Positions 1 to 8,948 of a stretch of DNA of 64,000 nucleotides are shown piece by piece. The notes below the pieces were generated by a model. The model was not told the origin of the DNA. It did not search any database and worked only from the letters and a program-made list of their open reading frames with translations. A program made the position numbers and the translations under genes. The number at the start of each line of letters is the position of its first letter. Positions within the stretch are counted from its first letter, which is position 1. The stretch comes from DATHTC01 sp035456465 (GTDB lineage Bacteria; Actinomycetota; Thermoleophilia; Gaiellales; Gaiellaceae), in the NCBI GenBank assembly GCA_035456465.1, contig DATIDD010000005.1:1-64000 (forward strand), read 5' to 3'.

Positions 1-211
1 GGGCCCTTGGCGTGCCGCGGTTGCTGTTCCAAGCGTGTGTCACCGCCGACTCGAGGGCGTGGTCGCGAAACGCTGGTGGAACAGCGAGTCGTACACGCCC
101 AGCCAGAGAGAGATAGCCGAGCGCATCGTGCGAGCCGGCCGAGCGCAGGCGTTCGCGCTCAGGGCGGCTGGTCTTGAGGAGGGAGCGCCCGCGCCCGACG
201 ACTGGACCGCG
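1..211. other. Left window edge, no supported gene
   Basis: Open frames cross this stretch on both strands, but none has a recognisable domain or a Shine-Dalgarno. Nothing functional can be supported here. Confidence 0.4.
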
Positions 212-490
212 TCAGCGCGAAACGGACGTCTCCGTGAGGATCGCCCTGCGCTGCTGGTATTCCTCCGGCGAGAGCCCGCCCTCGGCGAAGCGTCGGTCGA
301 GGACGCTCAGCGGCGTCTCCTGAGGCGGTCGCTGCCAACGATCCGTCCCGTTTCGGACGAGCCAGACGAACCCGAGGACGATCGCACCCCAGAAGATCGT
401 CATCCCGATCATCCCGACGCCCATCCACGCGCCGCCGCCGTCATGCATATCCCAGCTGTCGGCGAGGAGACCGATAGAGGCGATGGTCAT
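212..490 (-). CDS. Small SHOCT-domain membrane protein
   Basis: The product is 92 aa. It has one hydrophobic segment around residues 20-42, then a basic linker and a C-terminal SHOCT motif (LDRRFAEGGLSPEEYQQRR) that fits the family ending. GTG at 493 and ATG at 490 are both possible. The strong AAGGAGGT Shine-Dalgarno lies 7 nt before the ATG and only 4 nt before the GTG, so the ATG is chosen. The SHOCT domain is a short oligomerisation module common in actinobacterial membrane proteins. The specific role is unknown and no operon partner is visible. Confidence 0.8.
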   Translation of the reverse strand: MTIASIGLLADSWDMHDGGGAWMGVGMIGMTIFWGAIVLGFVWLVRNGTDRWQRPPQETPLSVLDRRFAEGGLSPEEYQQRRAILTETSVSR

Positions 491-635
491 CACAAGACCT
501 CCTTCTGCGAAACGGCTTGAGCCGATCGCCGTCGAGCCTATGTCGCCCTACCCAGCGCGCCAGGGGGGCGAGCAGGCGTTGAGAGGTACGGCCGCCGCTC
601 GCGGAGCTCCGTAGAAAGTCCGTACGTTCTGCTGT

Positions 636-839
636 CTATTGCTTGCTGCGCCGCCCGTGGCCACACTCCCGATCGGCACAGGCTTCGCAGAAGAACCCGA
701 GCTCCGGCTCGGCCTCTTCGTCGCGCGGATCGTCGAGCCGGTGCAACTGCCACGGCGGGTCTTCCGCCGGCAGCCACACTCCGCCGCACTCCTCGCACCT
801 GGGCGTGATCCCGACGTCCGACGCCTTCAGGTTGATGGT
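636..839 (-). pseudogene. Small zinc-ribbon-like protein, start codon apparently lost
   Basis: The minus strand encodes about 67 residues beginning TINLKASDVGITPRCEECGG, with CxxC at the front and FFCEACADRECGH further on. Four to five cysteines plus a histidine suggest a small metal-binding (zinc-ribbon-like) protein. The codon just before the conserved-looking TINLKASDVG is TAG at 840-842, where an ATG would be expected. No ATG, GTG or TTG is available before the first Cys pair. It may be a freshly inactivated gene, or it may use a CTG start at 830. The function is unknown. Confidence 0.45.
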
Positions 840-960
840 CTACGACCGACTGGAGAGCAGAATCAGGACGACGCGCGTGTGGCAGGCCGTACTACTCGTG
901 GGGGGTCGGCACATCTAGCTATTCCGAGCCCGTGGCGCATGATCCGTCGCAGAAGTCGAT

Positions 961-1095
961 ATGAAGAGACGCTTCTGGATCCTCAGCATCGCCCTGGCAC
1001 TCCTCGTCCTCGCCCTGCTCGGGTGGACGGTCGAGGGGATCCGCTGGGCGACGACCGGTTCGCGTCAGCGGCGCCCCACGCTCGCTCCGGCGTAG
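961..1095 (+). CDS. Small single-pass membrane peptide
   Basis: This 44-aa ORF starts MKRRFWILSIALALLVLALL: a positively charged N-terminus, a hydrophobic segment at residues 5-22 and a polar Arg-rich tail. The layout is that of a genuine small N-in membrane protein rather than chance translation, but the Shine-Dalgarno is weak. The function is unknown. Confidence 0.45.
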   Translation: MKRRFWILSIALALLVLALLGWTVEGIRWATTGSRQRRPTLAPA

Positions 1096-1375
1096 CTCTT
1101 GCCACTTGCGGCGGACGGGGCGCGCGACGGCTACGGCAGCATCTTGAAGTCGTGCGTGTTCACGATCTCCTCGTGACCTTCTTCATCTTGGAGAACGTAT
1201 ATGACGCACCTGCTCGCTCCGTCGACCCGCGCGCGAAGGCGCCGTCGACGGGATGTGCGCCACGGGTGGGCGCTCTGGGTGAATGCCGTTGCCTCGGTGG
1301 GCGTCGCGGCATGCGGCAGCTTGAGGTGGGCGAATCGGCGACTCACCGCGACCAGCGGCGACCCCGTCGGCAGAA

Positions 1376-1415
1376 CTGTCACGCGAGGTCGCGGGTTCGA
1401 GTCCCGTCGTTCCTG
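1376..1415 (+). pseudogene. tRNA-Asp (GUC) 3'-half remnant
   Basis: The segment reads CTGTCACG, then AGGTCGCGGGTTCGAGTCCC and GTCGTTCC. This gives the 3' side of an anticodon loop with GTC, a variable loop, a full T-arm (GCGGG-TTCGAGT-CCCGT) and an acceptor 3' strand. No matching 5' acceptor strand or D-arm lies upstream, so it is not a working tRNA. A close copy lies at 10335-10376 in the same orientation. Confidence 0.65.
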
Positions 1416-1421
1416 TACACG

Positions 1422-1446
1422 AAAACCCTGCAAACCGCAGGGTTTT
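1422..1446 (+). terminator. Rho-independent-type hairpin after the tRNA remnant
   Basis: A perfect 10-bp stem (AAAACCCTGC paired with GCAGGGTTTT) closes a 5-nt AAACC loop and is followed by TCTA. The A/T-rich stem base gives a T-run on either strand. It probably served the former tRNA-Asp gene and may also block read-through from the minus-strand transporter operon ending at 1561. Confidence 0.7.
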
Positions 1447-1560
1447 CTATCGCTACGCGGACCAGTTCGACCTCGACAGCGACGCCCGGCCGGCCGTTCC
1501 TCGACCGCCTGCGCTCGGTCTCGGACGGTGCCGGCCACCGCACGTTCGCTGCCGCTCCCG

Positions 1561-3636
1561 TCAGGCCATGAGCGCGAGCTCGTCGACCGCTTCGGCGCGC
1601 GCCGGTGCGCGCCCGGCGACCAGGTCGGCCCGCTGCAGGCCCACGAGCTGCTCCGGCGGGATGTGGCAGCGGTACCGGTGGTCGCCGTCGTCCTGCCAGG
1701 GCGGCTCGGTGCTCCGGCAGACCTCCCCGAGGAACCGCGGGCACCGGGTGTGGAAGCGGCAGCCGGTCGGCGGCCGGCTTGGGCTCGGCAGCGGGCCGTA
1801 GAGCGTGATCCGCGGCCGCTGCTCGTCGGACGGCAGCGCCGGCACGGCCGAGATCAGCGCCTCGGTGTACGGGTGGTGCGGTGGCTCGAAGATGGTCGCC
1901 GCCGGGCCCAGCTCCACAAGCCAGCCGAGGTACATGACCCCGATGCGGTCGGCGACGTAGCGCACGACGGCCAAATCGTGCGAGATGAAGAGGTAGGACG
2001 TGTCCTTCAGCTCGCGGAGGTCCCGCACGAGGTTGAGGATGGCCGCCTGCACGGAGGGGTCGAGGTCGGAGACCGGCTCGTCGCAGATGACGATCCGCGG
2101 CGAGCCCGCGAACGAACGCGCGATCGCGACGCGCTGCTTCATCCCGCCCGACAGCGCGCCCGGTCGGAGCTCGAGGTCGTCCGGCGCGAGGCGGACGAGC
2201 GACGCGAGGTCGCGGACGGCGGCGTCGAGGTCGACCGCGTCCTCGGCGAGCCGGCGCACGGAGCGCCGGAGGATGGCGGCGACGGTCACCGCGTGGTTGA
2301 GGGCGCCGTCGGGGTTCTGGAACACCATCTGCACGGCGCGCCGCGCCTCGCGCGGTCGGTCGCGCAGGGCCCACGGCAGCTCGTCCCCCTCCAGCCGTAG
2401 CGAGCCGGCGGTGGGCTCGGCGAGCCCCGCCAGGCAACGTGCGAGCGTCGTCTTGCCGCTTCCCGACTCACCCACGAGCCCGAGGATCTCGCCGTGGTGG
2501 AGGTCGAACGAGACGTCCGCGACGGCATGGATCCGCGCGTCGCCCGCGCGGAACGTCTGCGACACCCGCTCGGCCCGGAGGAGGACGCCTGCGTCCTGCG
2601 GAATCGCGGCGGCGTGCACGGTCCCCCGGCGCGCGCGGAGCAGCGGGACCTCGCGGTGGAAGTGGCAGCGGCTCGTCCAGCCGTCGGCGACGCGCGCAGG
2701 AGGCGGCGCCTCGGTCCGGCAGCGAGGACGGACGAGCGCGCAGCGGTCGGCGAACGCGCAGCCCACGACCTCGGCGCCGAGCTCGGGGGCGCGGCCCGGG
2801 ATCGGCTCGAGCCGCAGGGGCGCGACGTCCGCGGCGAGCCGTGGCACGCAGCGGAGGAGCGCCAGCGTGTACGGGTTGCGCGGCGAGGCCACGACCCGCT
2901 CCGCGGGTCCCTCCTCGAGCAGCCGTCCCGCGTACAGCATCCCCACCCGGTCGCAGAGCCGGGCGACGACGCGGACGTCGTGGCTGATGAGGACGATCGC
3001 GGCCTCGAGCTCCTCCTGGAGCGACTCGAGCAGGTCGAGCACCTCGGCCTCGACCGTCGCGTCGAGGGCGGTCGTCGGCTCGTCCAGGACGAGCACCTCC
3101 GGGTTCGCCGCGACCGCGATCGCGATCAGCACGCGCTGCTGCTGCCCGGCGGAGAGCTCGTGCGGGTACCGCCGCAGCACGCTCGCCGGGTCGCCGACGT
3201 GGACCTCCGCGAGCGTCCGGGCCGCCGCCTCTACCGCCTCGCTCGGGAGCATCCCCGCATGCGCGCGGTACACCTCCGCAATCTGCGTCCCCACGTGCAG
3301 CGACGGGTTGAGCGCACCGCCGGCGCCCTGCGGGACGAGCGCGATCCGCCGCCCGCGCCAGCGCCTCAGCGTCCGCTCGCCCGCGCCGAGCAGGTCGTCG
3401 CCGCCGAGCAGGACGCGCCCGCGGTCGACGCGCGCGGAGCGCGGCAGGTGGCGCATCAGCGTCAGCGCGAGCGTCGACTTCCCCGACCCCGACTCCCCCA
3501 CGACGCCGTAGGTCTCGCCGCGCTCGACTCGCAGCGACACGTCCGAGAGCACCCCGAGGCGCGCCCCGCGGCGGGCGTAGGAGACGTCGAGCCCGGTGAC
3601 CTCGAGCGCGGGCGGGCGGGCGGCGCGCTCGGTCAC
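1561..3636 (-). CDS. Tandem peptide ABC-transporter ATPase (DppD-DppF fusion)
   Basis: The 691-aa protein carries two complete ABC domains. Domain 1 has Walker A GESGSGKST near residues 47-55, signature LSAGQQQR near 161-168 and Walker B VLVLDEP near 181-187. Domain 2 has Walker A GESGSGKTT near 388-396, signature LSGGMKQR and Walker B IVICDEP. Each half ends in the oligopeptide-transporter C-terminal extension with cysteines (CAFADRC; GCRFHTRCP). DppD and DppF are usually separate, so this is a fusion that drives both nucleotide sites from one chain. The GTG start overlaps the permease stop (GTGA). It is the last gene of the operon. Confidence 0.9.
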   Translation of the reverse strand: MTERAARPPALEVTGLDVSYARRGARLGVLSDVSLRVERGETYGVVGESGSGKSTLALTLMRHLPRSARVDRGRVLLGGDDLLGAGERTLRRWRGRRIALVPQGAGGALNPSLHVGTQIAEVYRAHAGMLPSEAVEAAARTLAEVHVGDPASVLRRYPHELSAGQQQRVLIAIAVAANPEVLVLDEPTTALDATVEAEVLDLLESLQEELEAAIVLISHDVRVVARLCDRVGMLYAGRLLEEGPAERVVASPRNPYTLALLRCVPRLAADVAPLRLEPIPGRAPELGAEVVGCAFADRCALVRPRCRTEAPPPARVADGWTSRCHFHREVPLLRARRGTVHAAAIPQDAGVLLRAERVSQTFRAGDARIHAVADVSFDLHHGEILGLVGESGSGKTTLARCLAGLAEPTAGSLRLEGDELPWALRDRPREARRAVQMVFQNPDGALNHAVTVAAILRRSVRRLAEDAVDLDAAVRDLASLVRLAPDDLELRPGALSGGMKQRVAIARSFAGSPRIVICDEPVSDLDPSVQAAILNLVRDLRELKDTSYLFISHDLAVVRYVADRIGVMYLGWLVELGPAATIFEPPHHPYTEALISAVPALPSDEQRPRITLYGPLPSPSRPPTGCRFHTRCPRFLGEVCRSTEPPWQDDGDHRYRCHIPPEQLVGLQRADLVAGRAPARAEAVDELALMA

Positions 3637-4532
3637 CGCTCGATCGTCTCGCGCAGCGCGTCCGCCACCGTCGTCGTCGCCACCACGAGCGTCGCGAGCG
3701 CGAGCGCCGGGAACAGCACCACCCACGGCGCCGTCTGCAGGAAGACCCTCCCCAGTGCGACCGAGAGCCCCCAGTCGGGCGAGGGCTGCTGGATGCCGAG
3801 CCCGAGGAAGGAGAGCGTCGCGACGGCGAACACGGCCGCCGCGAGCCGCACCGTCGCCTCCGCGACCACGAGCGCGGACAGGTTCGGGAGGATCTCGGCG
3901 ACCATCACGTAGGGCGCCGGGTCCCCGCGCAGCCGCGCCGCCTCGACGTACTCGCGCGAACGCTCGGCGCGGACCGCGGCGCGAACCGTCCGCGCCGTCA
4001 GCGGCGTCAGCACGAGCGCGACGACGACGACGAGGTGGAGGTTCGAGACGCCGGCCACCGAGAGGACGAGGACGGCCCCCACCACGAGCGGGAACGCGAG
4101 CACGGCGTCAACGAGCCGCATCAGCACGTCGTCGGTCGTGCCGCCGAGGTAGCCGCCGACCAGGCCGAGCGCGACCCCCGCCGCGACCGCCAGCGCAGCG
4201 GCGGCCGGCGCCACGGCCAGCACCGGCGACGCTCCCGCGAGCACGCGGGAGAAGACGTCGCGGCCGAGGTCGTCCGTCCCGAACCAGTGCTCCGAGGACG
4301 GGCCCTCGAGGGTGCGGCCGGGCGCGATCGCCTCCGGGTCGTACGGGACGAGGAGGGGCCACGCGAGCGCGTCGACGACCCAGAACGCGAGCACGGCGAG
4401 CCCGGCGAGGGTGGCGACGGGACGCGGCGTGCTCACGGCCCATGCCAGCCTCCGGCGGAGGCGGCGGGTGCGCTCGTCCCCCCTCCGCGGTCCGCCGCTG
4501 GCTGCCGTCGGCTCCCAGCGCTCGGCGGCCAT
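3633..4532 (-). CDS. Dipeptide/oligopeptide ABC permease, DppC type
   Basis: This 299-aa inner-membrane permease has an N-terminal helix, the family sequence HWFGTDDLGRDVFSRVLAG and the EAA-type loop EYVEAARLRGDPAPYVMVAEILPN that contacts the ATPase. The ATG is preferred over much earlier in-frame starts because it overlaps the DppB stop as ATGA. It works as a heterodimer with the upstream DppB-type permease. The substrate cannot be read from the sequence. Confidence 0.9.
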   Translation of the reverse strand: MAAERWEPTAASGGPRRGDERTRRLRRRLAWAVSTPRPVATLAGLAVLAFWVVDALAWPLLVPYDPEAIAPGRTLEGPSSEHWFGTDDLGRDVFSRVLAGASPVLAVAPAAAALAVAAGVALGLVGGYLGGTTDDVLMRLVDAVLAFPLVVGAVLVLSVAGVSNLHLVVVVALVLTPLTARTVRAAVRAERSREYVEAARLRGDPAPYVMVAEILPNLSALVVAEATVRLAAAVFAVATLSFLGLGIQQPSPDWGLSVALGRVFLQTAPWVVLFPALALATLVVATTTVADALRETIER

Positions 4533-5509
4533 CACGCAGCCCGCCGCAGGCGTGGGTCGAGCGTGGACGCGGCGACGTCCGCGGCGAGGTTCGCGGCCAT
4601 GACCGCCAGCGCCGTCGCGAGCACGCACGCCTCGAGCGCCGCGAGGTCGTGGGCCGTCGCCGAGTCGAGCAGCAGCTTGCCCAGGCCCGGGTACGCGAAC
4701 AGGGTCTCGACGACGACGAGCCCGCCCACGAGATACCCGACGTGCACGCCGACCGCCGCGATCGTCGGCGGCAGCACGTTCGGGAGCACGTGGACGCCGA
4801 GGACCCTGCGCGGCGGAAGCCCTTTCAGCGTCGCCGTGCGCGCGTAATCGGCGCCGAGGACCGTGAGCGTCGCGGCGCGCGCGACCCGGGCGAGGGAGCC
4901 GAACAGCGCGAGCGCGAGCACGACGGCAGGGAGAGTGAGCTCGCGGAAGAAGGACGCCGCCGAGTCCGGAACCGCGGCTGAGACGGGGAACCACCCCAGC
5001 TCGACGGCGAAGACGATGCTGAGGACCGTGCCGATCACGAACTCGGGCATCGCGAGCAGGGAGACGGCGGCAGCGGAGACGACGGCGTCCACGGCTCCGC
5101 CGCGGCGGGCGGCGATCATCCCAAGCGTCACGGCGACCGGCACGGCCAGCGCGAGCGCGTACAACCCGAGGAGGAGCGAGTTGCCGAGACGGTCGACGAC
5201 GAGCGGCCTCACCGGTACCCCGAGCGCCGCCGAGGTCCCCCAGTCGCCGCGCACGAAGTCGCGCAGCCAGTCGGCGTAGCGGACGGCCGCCGGGTCGTCG
5301 GCACCGAGCTCCTCGTTCAGCGCCGCCACCTGCTCCTCGCTCGCGTACGGGCCGAGAATCGTCCGTGCGAGGTCGCCCGGCAGCAGCTCGACCGTGACGA
5401 AGACGAGCACCGACACGAGCAGGAGCGTGAGCAGCGCGAGGCCGAGCCGGCGCAGGAGGAAGCGCGGCAGCGGCGACCGGCCGTCGGCCTCCGCAGGCGC
5501 ATCGGTCAC
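4532..5509 (-). CDS. Dipeptide/oligopeptide ABC permease, DppB type
   Basis: The 325-aa permease starts with the typical DppB signature (RFLLRRLGLALLTLLLVS, then VELLPGDLARTILG). It has about six membrane segments and an EAA loop (ADYARTATLKGLPPRRVLGVHVLPN). The GTG start overlaps the stop of the binding protein as GTGA. It forms the translocation pore with the DppC-type subunit. Confidence 0.9.
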   Translation of the reverse strand: MTDAPAEADGRSPLPRFLLRRLGLALLTLLLVSVLVFVTVELLPGDLARTILGPYASEEQVAALNEELGADDPAAVRYADWLRDFVRGDWGTSAALGVPVRPLVVDRLGNSLLLGLYALALAVPVAVTLGMIAARRGGAVDAVVSAAAVSLLAMPEFVIGTVLSIVFAVELGWFPVSAAVPDSAASFFRELTLPAVVLALALFGSLARVARAATLTVLGADYARTATLKGLPPRRVLGVHVLPNVLPPTIAAVGVHVGYLVGGLVVVETLFAYPGLGKLLLDSATAHDLAALEACVLATALAVMAANLAADVAASTLDPRLRRAA

Positions 5510-7170
5510 GCCGACAGCCACACCTTCGCGAGGTCGACGCGCGGACCTTCGGCGAGGCCGCCGACCCGGACGCGGGAGGCGCGGAGGTCGTCGATCCAGT
5601 ACGAGATCACGGCCGGGACGGCCTCGTGCTGGACCCGCGCGGCCTCCTCCGCCAGCCGGCGCCGCACCTGCAGGTCGGGCTCGCCGTCGAACTCGCGCAT
5701 CAGCGTCTCGAACCGCCCGTCGCACCAGTGCGCCGAGTTCCACGGCGCGCCACATCGGTATGCCGGGCCGATCGTCTGGCTGGCGGTGCCGCGGGAGGCC
5801 CAGTCGGTGATGCCGGCCGGGACGGTCAACCACGGCTGGTTGTCGCCGGTGCCGTAGTACTGGGCTTGGGAGAGGATCTCGAGCGTGACGTCGATCCCCG
5901 CCGGCTTGCACATCTCCTTGACGAAGATCCCGTACTGCGGTACGTCCTCGAACTGCTCGATCGTGAGCGTGATCGCAAGACCGCGGGGGTGGCTCGACTG
6001 CTCGAGGAGGCGGCGAGCGGCGGCGTAGTCCTGCAGCCGCTGCGGGAGCGTCTCGGGACGCGTCGGGTAGACGGGCGCGAACGCGTGGTCGTTGCCGAGG
6101 TCGGCCCGGCCGCTGTAGAGGCCCTGGATCAAGGCGGGGCGGTCAAGGGACAGCGCGAGCGCGCGGCGCACGAGCGGCGAGTCGAGGGGCGGCCGGTCGA
6201 CGCGGAGGTGGAGCGCGCGGTACGCGCTCGACGGCTCGCGCTGCATCCGGATCGCCGGGTTGTCGAAGAGGGCCTGCGAGCCCTGGTACCGCGCCTCCAG
6301 CGTCATGTCCGCCTCGCCCGACTGCAGCGCGAGCACGATCGCCGCGTACTCGGCGTAGTACCGGACAGTGACCGCCTCCAGGTACGGGAGGCCGCGCCGC
6401 CAGTAGCGCACGTTGCGCACGAACCGCGCCCGCTCGCCCGGGGCGTACTCCCGGAGCACGTACGGGCCCGTCCCGACCCCGCCCTGCGCGAACGTCCCCG
6501 GCTCGTACGTGCGCGGCAGGACGACGGCGCTGTACGTGTAGGTCGAGACGAGGTAAGGGAAGTCCGCGTACGGGCGGTCGAGGTGGAAGCGGACGCGGTG
6601 GGTGTCGAGCTTCTCGACGCCGCCGGGCGAGAGGACGCCGCCGAGGGCGGACAGCGCCGAGGAGCCGTTGCGGGGGTCGGAGATCGCGTCGAAGGTGGCG
6701 GCGACGTCGTCGGCCGTGAGCGTCGAGCCGTCGTGGAAGCGCACGCCACGACGGAGGTCGAACGTCCACTCCCGCGTCGTCGCGCCCGGTTGCCAGGAGA
6801 GCGCGAGCCCCGGCTCGAGCACGTTCCCGGGCCCGGGCCGTGTGAGGTACTCGCACGCGAGCTGGATCGTGGCGACGCCGCCGGTGTCGAGCACGAACCA
6901 GGGGTCGGGCTCGCGTCCGGTGACGGGGGTGCCGAGCACCAGGGTGCCGCCGCGGCGGGGGCGCCCGACGGCCTCGGCGCCGCCGTCCCCACCGCCGCAC
7001 GCCGCGGCCAGGGCCTGCACCGTCGACGCCGACAGCCCGATCACGGCCGCGCGCCGCAGCAGTTCGCCGCGCGAGAGCCTCCCGGCTGCCGCCTCCTCGG
7101 CGAGGTGGTGCGCGTAGTCGCGTGCGACGGCCCCACCGTCGCCCTTCGCGTGCGGCCGGGCTAGGCGCAC
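5506..7170 (-). CDS. Peptide-binding lipoprotein (SBP family 5) of the ABC operon
   Basis: The 554-aa extracytoplasmic substrate-binding protein has a leader with twin arginines (LLRRAAVIGL) and a lipobox-like LAAAC followed by a Gly-rich linker, so it is probably a Tat-exported lipoprotein. The mature part has the family 5 hallmarks WTFDLRRGVRFHDGSTLTADDV, GTGPYVL and late RRLAEEAARVQHEAVPAV. The proposed GTG at 7168-7170 overlaps the end of the histidine kinase gene by 10 nt. It delivers peptides or similar ligands to the DppB/C permeases. No other start fits between the kinase end and the leader. Confidence 0.85.
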   Translation of the reverse strand: MRLARPHAKGDGGAVARDYAHHLAEEAAAGRLSRGELLRRAAVIGLSASTVQALAAACGGGDGGAEAVGRPRRGGTLVLGTPVTGREPDPWFVLDTGGVATIQLACEYLTRPGPGNVLEPGLALSWQPGATTREWTFDLRRGVRFHDGSTLTADDVAATFDAISDPRNGSSALSALGGVLSPGGVEKLDTHRVRFHLDRPYADFPYLVSTYTYSAVVLPRTYEPGTFAQGGVGTGPYVLREYAPGERARFVRNVRYWRRGLPYLEAVTVRYYAEYAAIVLALQSGEADMTLEARYQGSQALFDNPAIRMQREPSSAYRALHLRVDRPPLDSPLVRRALALSLDRPALIQGLYSGRADLGNDHAFAPVYPTRPETLPQRLQDYAAARRLLEQSSHPRGLAITLTIEQFEDVPQYGIFVKEMCKPAGIDVTLEILSQAQYYGTGDNQPWLTVPAGITDWASRGTASQTIGPAYRCGAPWNSAHWCDGRFETLMREFDGEPDLQVRRRLAEEAARVQHEAVPAVISYWIDDLRASRVRVGGLAEGPRVDLAKVWLSA

Positions 7171-8948
7171 GGGATGTCGGCGTGGATCCGCGTCCCGCCG
7201 CCCGGGGGGCTGTCGACGTGGAGGTGGCCGTCCAGCGCCGCGACCCGGTCGGCGAGCCCGCGGAGCCCGGAGCCACCGTGCTCGTCGGCACCGCCGACGC
7301 CGTCGTCCGCGACCGCGACGACCGCCCGTCCGTCCGAGCGTGCCACCTCCACGGTGACGTGTGAGGCCTGTGCGTACTTCGCCACGTTGGCGAGCGCCTC
7401 CGAGACGACGTAGTAGACCGCCGCCTCCACCGGCGCGGGCAGCCGCTCGGACGGCGTCGACAGCTCCACCGGCACGGCGCTCCGGGCAGCCACCGCCTCC
7501 AGGGCGGGCCCCAGCCCTCGGTCGCTCAGGATCGCCGGGTGGATGCCGCGCGCGAGCTCGCGCAGCTCCTCGAGCGCCTCGGTGAGCTCCTCCCGCACCT
7601 GCGCGACGAGCGGCGCGGCCGCCTCGGGCGCGGAGCCGAGCTTCGCCTCGACGAGGCGGAGGTTGAGCGACATCGCCACCAGGCGCTGCTGGGCGCCGTC
7701 GTGGAGGTTGCGCTCGAGCCGCCGCCGCTCCGCGTCCCCGGCCTCGACGATGCGCGCGCGCGACTCGCGCAGGTCGTCGACCCGCGCGCGGAGCTCCGCG
7801 TGAAGCCGTTCGTTCTCGAGAGCGAGCCCGGCGGCCGAGGTCACGGCCTCCAGCAGCTCCGGCGCGTCGAGCAGCGTCGCGTCGTGCACGAGGGCGGCGA
7901 CGCAGTGCCCGTCCCGCTCGACCCGCGTCGCCACCTGGCTGCTTCCCTCCCACGGCAGCTCGAACGGCCGCCCCCGCAGGTCGACGAAGCCGCGCGCGTC
8001 CGAGACCCAGTACGCGACGCGCAGCGTCGGGTCGCCGAGCGCGCGGCGGAGCGCGTCGACGAGGGCGCCGGGCGTGCGCGCCGTCTCCAGCTCGCGCACG
8101 AGCTCCGCCACCCTGGCCCGCGCCAGGCGGCTGCGGAGGATGCCGGCGAGGATCACAAGCGGCACGGCCGCGCAGGCGAGCAGCGCCAGCCATCCGAGCG
8201 TGCGCCCGGCCGACGCCGACGAGCGGTCGGCGACCGCGGCCGCGAGTAGGAGCGCGAGCGCCGCCCCCCCGGAGAGGAGGACGGGCGCGAGCGCGGGCCG
8301 CGTGTGCCGGGTCGCCCACCACCATCGGCGCCAGAGCAGCCACGCGAGCGCTCCGGCGACGAGGAGTGCGATCGCCGTCGGCACCCCGCCGAGCGACGAC
8401 GCGAGCGGCTCGGCGCGCAGCAGGCCAGCCGCGTCGGCCTCGGGCGGGCCGTCGCCGACGGTCGCCGCCCAGAGCGGTGCGAGGAGGACGAGGTCGACGT
8501 AGGCCGCGCCGACGACGAGGCGCTCGCGCCGCGAGCCGAGCCGGCCGTTCGGGAACGCCACGAGGACGTGGACGAAGAGCGCCAGGGCACCGAGGACGAG
8601 GACGAAGTCGAGCCACGCGGCGAGCGTCGAGTCGCTCGCGCCGACCGCGACCGCGGCGAGCCACGCGAGCCCGGCCGCAGCCATCAGCGCGCCGAGCGGG
8701 TTCTCCTCCTCGCGCGCCCACACGACGAGGCCGCTCGCGAGGAACGACCAGCCGACCGCGAGTGCCAGGGCCGCGCTTAGCCATGCGTCGGCGCCGCCGG
8801 CGCCGCGGAGGACGACGACGAACGCGACGACCCCTGCAATCGCCCCGAGCGGCCAGAGCGTACGCCGGGCCCTCGCCGCCGCCGCTCGGCGCCCGCGGGC
8901 GGGGAGGCCGGAGGAGCCGACGCTCACGCTCGCCGGCGGGCTGCTCAC
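7161..8948 (-). CDS. NarL-type sensor histidine kinase with multi-helix membrane input domain
   Basis: This 595-aa kinase has an N-terminal half of about eight hydrophobic segments and a GAF-like linker, then a HisKA_3 dimerisation box (ERNLHDGAQQRL, phospho-acceptor His near 416). It ends in a HATPase_c domain with N-box SEALANVAKYA, DDGVGG and GGSGLRGLADR. The GTG start overlaps the receiver gene stop (GTGA). The gene sits between a stand-alone receiver and a peptide transporter, so it may sense or control peptide uptake, which is inference. Confidence 0.9.
   Translation of the reverse strand: MSSPPASVSVGSSGLPARGRRAAAARARRTLWPLGAIAGVVAFVVVLRGAGGADAWLSAALALAVGWSFLASGLVVWAREEENPLGALMAAAGLAWLAAVAVGASDSTLAAWLDFVLVLGALALFVHVLVAFPNGRLGSRRERLVVGAAYVDLVLLAPLWAATVGDGPPEADAAGLLRAEPLASSLGGVPTAIALLVAGALAWLLWRRWWWATRHTRPALAPVLLSGGAALALLLAAAVADRSSASAGRTLGWLALLACAAVPLVILAGILRSRLARARVAELVRELETARTPGALVDALRRALGDPTLRVAYWVSDARGFVDLRGRPFELPWEGSSQVATRVERDGHCVAALVHDATLLDAPELLEAVTSAAGLALENERLHAELRARVDDLRESRARIVEAGDAERRRLERNLHDGAQQRLVAMSLNLRLVEAKLGSAPEAAAPLVAQVREELTEALEELRELARGIHPAILSDRGLGPALEAVAARSAVPVELSTPSERLPAPVEAAVYYVVSEALANVAKYAQASHVTVEVARSDGRAVVAVADDGVGGADEHGGSGLRGLADRVAALDGHLHVDSPPGGGTRIHADIPCA

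Larger units (their letters stand above)
1096..1560. other. Gap with tRNA relic and terminator
   Basis: No intact gene is seen. On the minus strand, 1131-1230 can be read as ending DEEGHEEIVNTHDFKMLP, which looks like the C-terminal end of a small protein. It has no usable start and may be a relic. The rest holds the tRNA-Asp 3' remnant and the hairpin listed separately. Confidence 0.4.

Noticed and set aside
1376..1415. Complete tRNA gene
   Set aside because: The 3' half matches tRNA-Asp, but no paired 5' acceptor strand or D-arm was found in the preceding 80 nt. The same holds for the copy at 10335-10376.
5506..8784. A 1092-aa fusion of the binding protein with upstream sequence
   Set aside because: The first 530 residues are antisense-like low-complexity translation overlapping the histidine kinase in another frame. 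The real binding protein starts near 7170.
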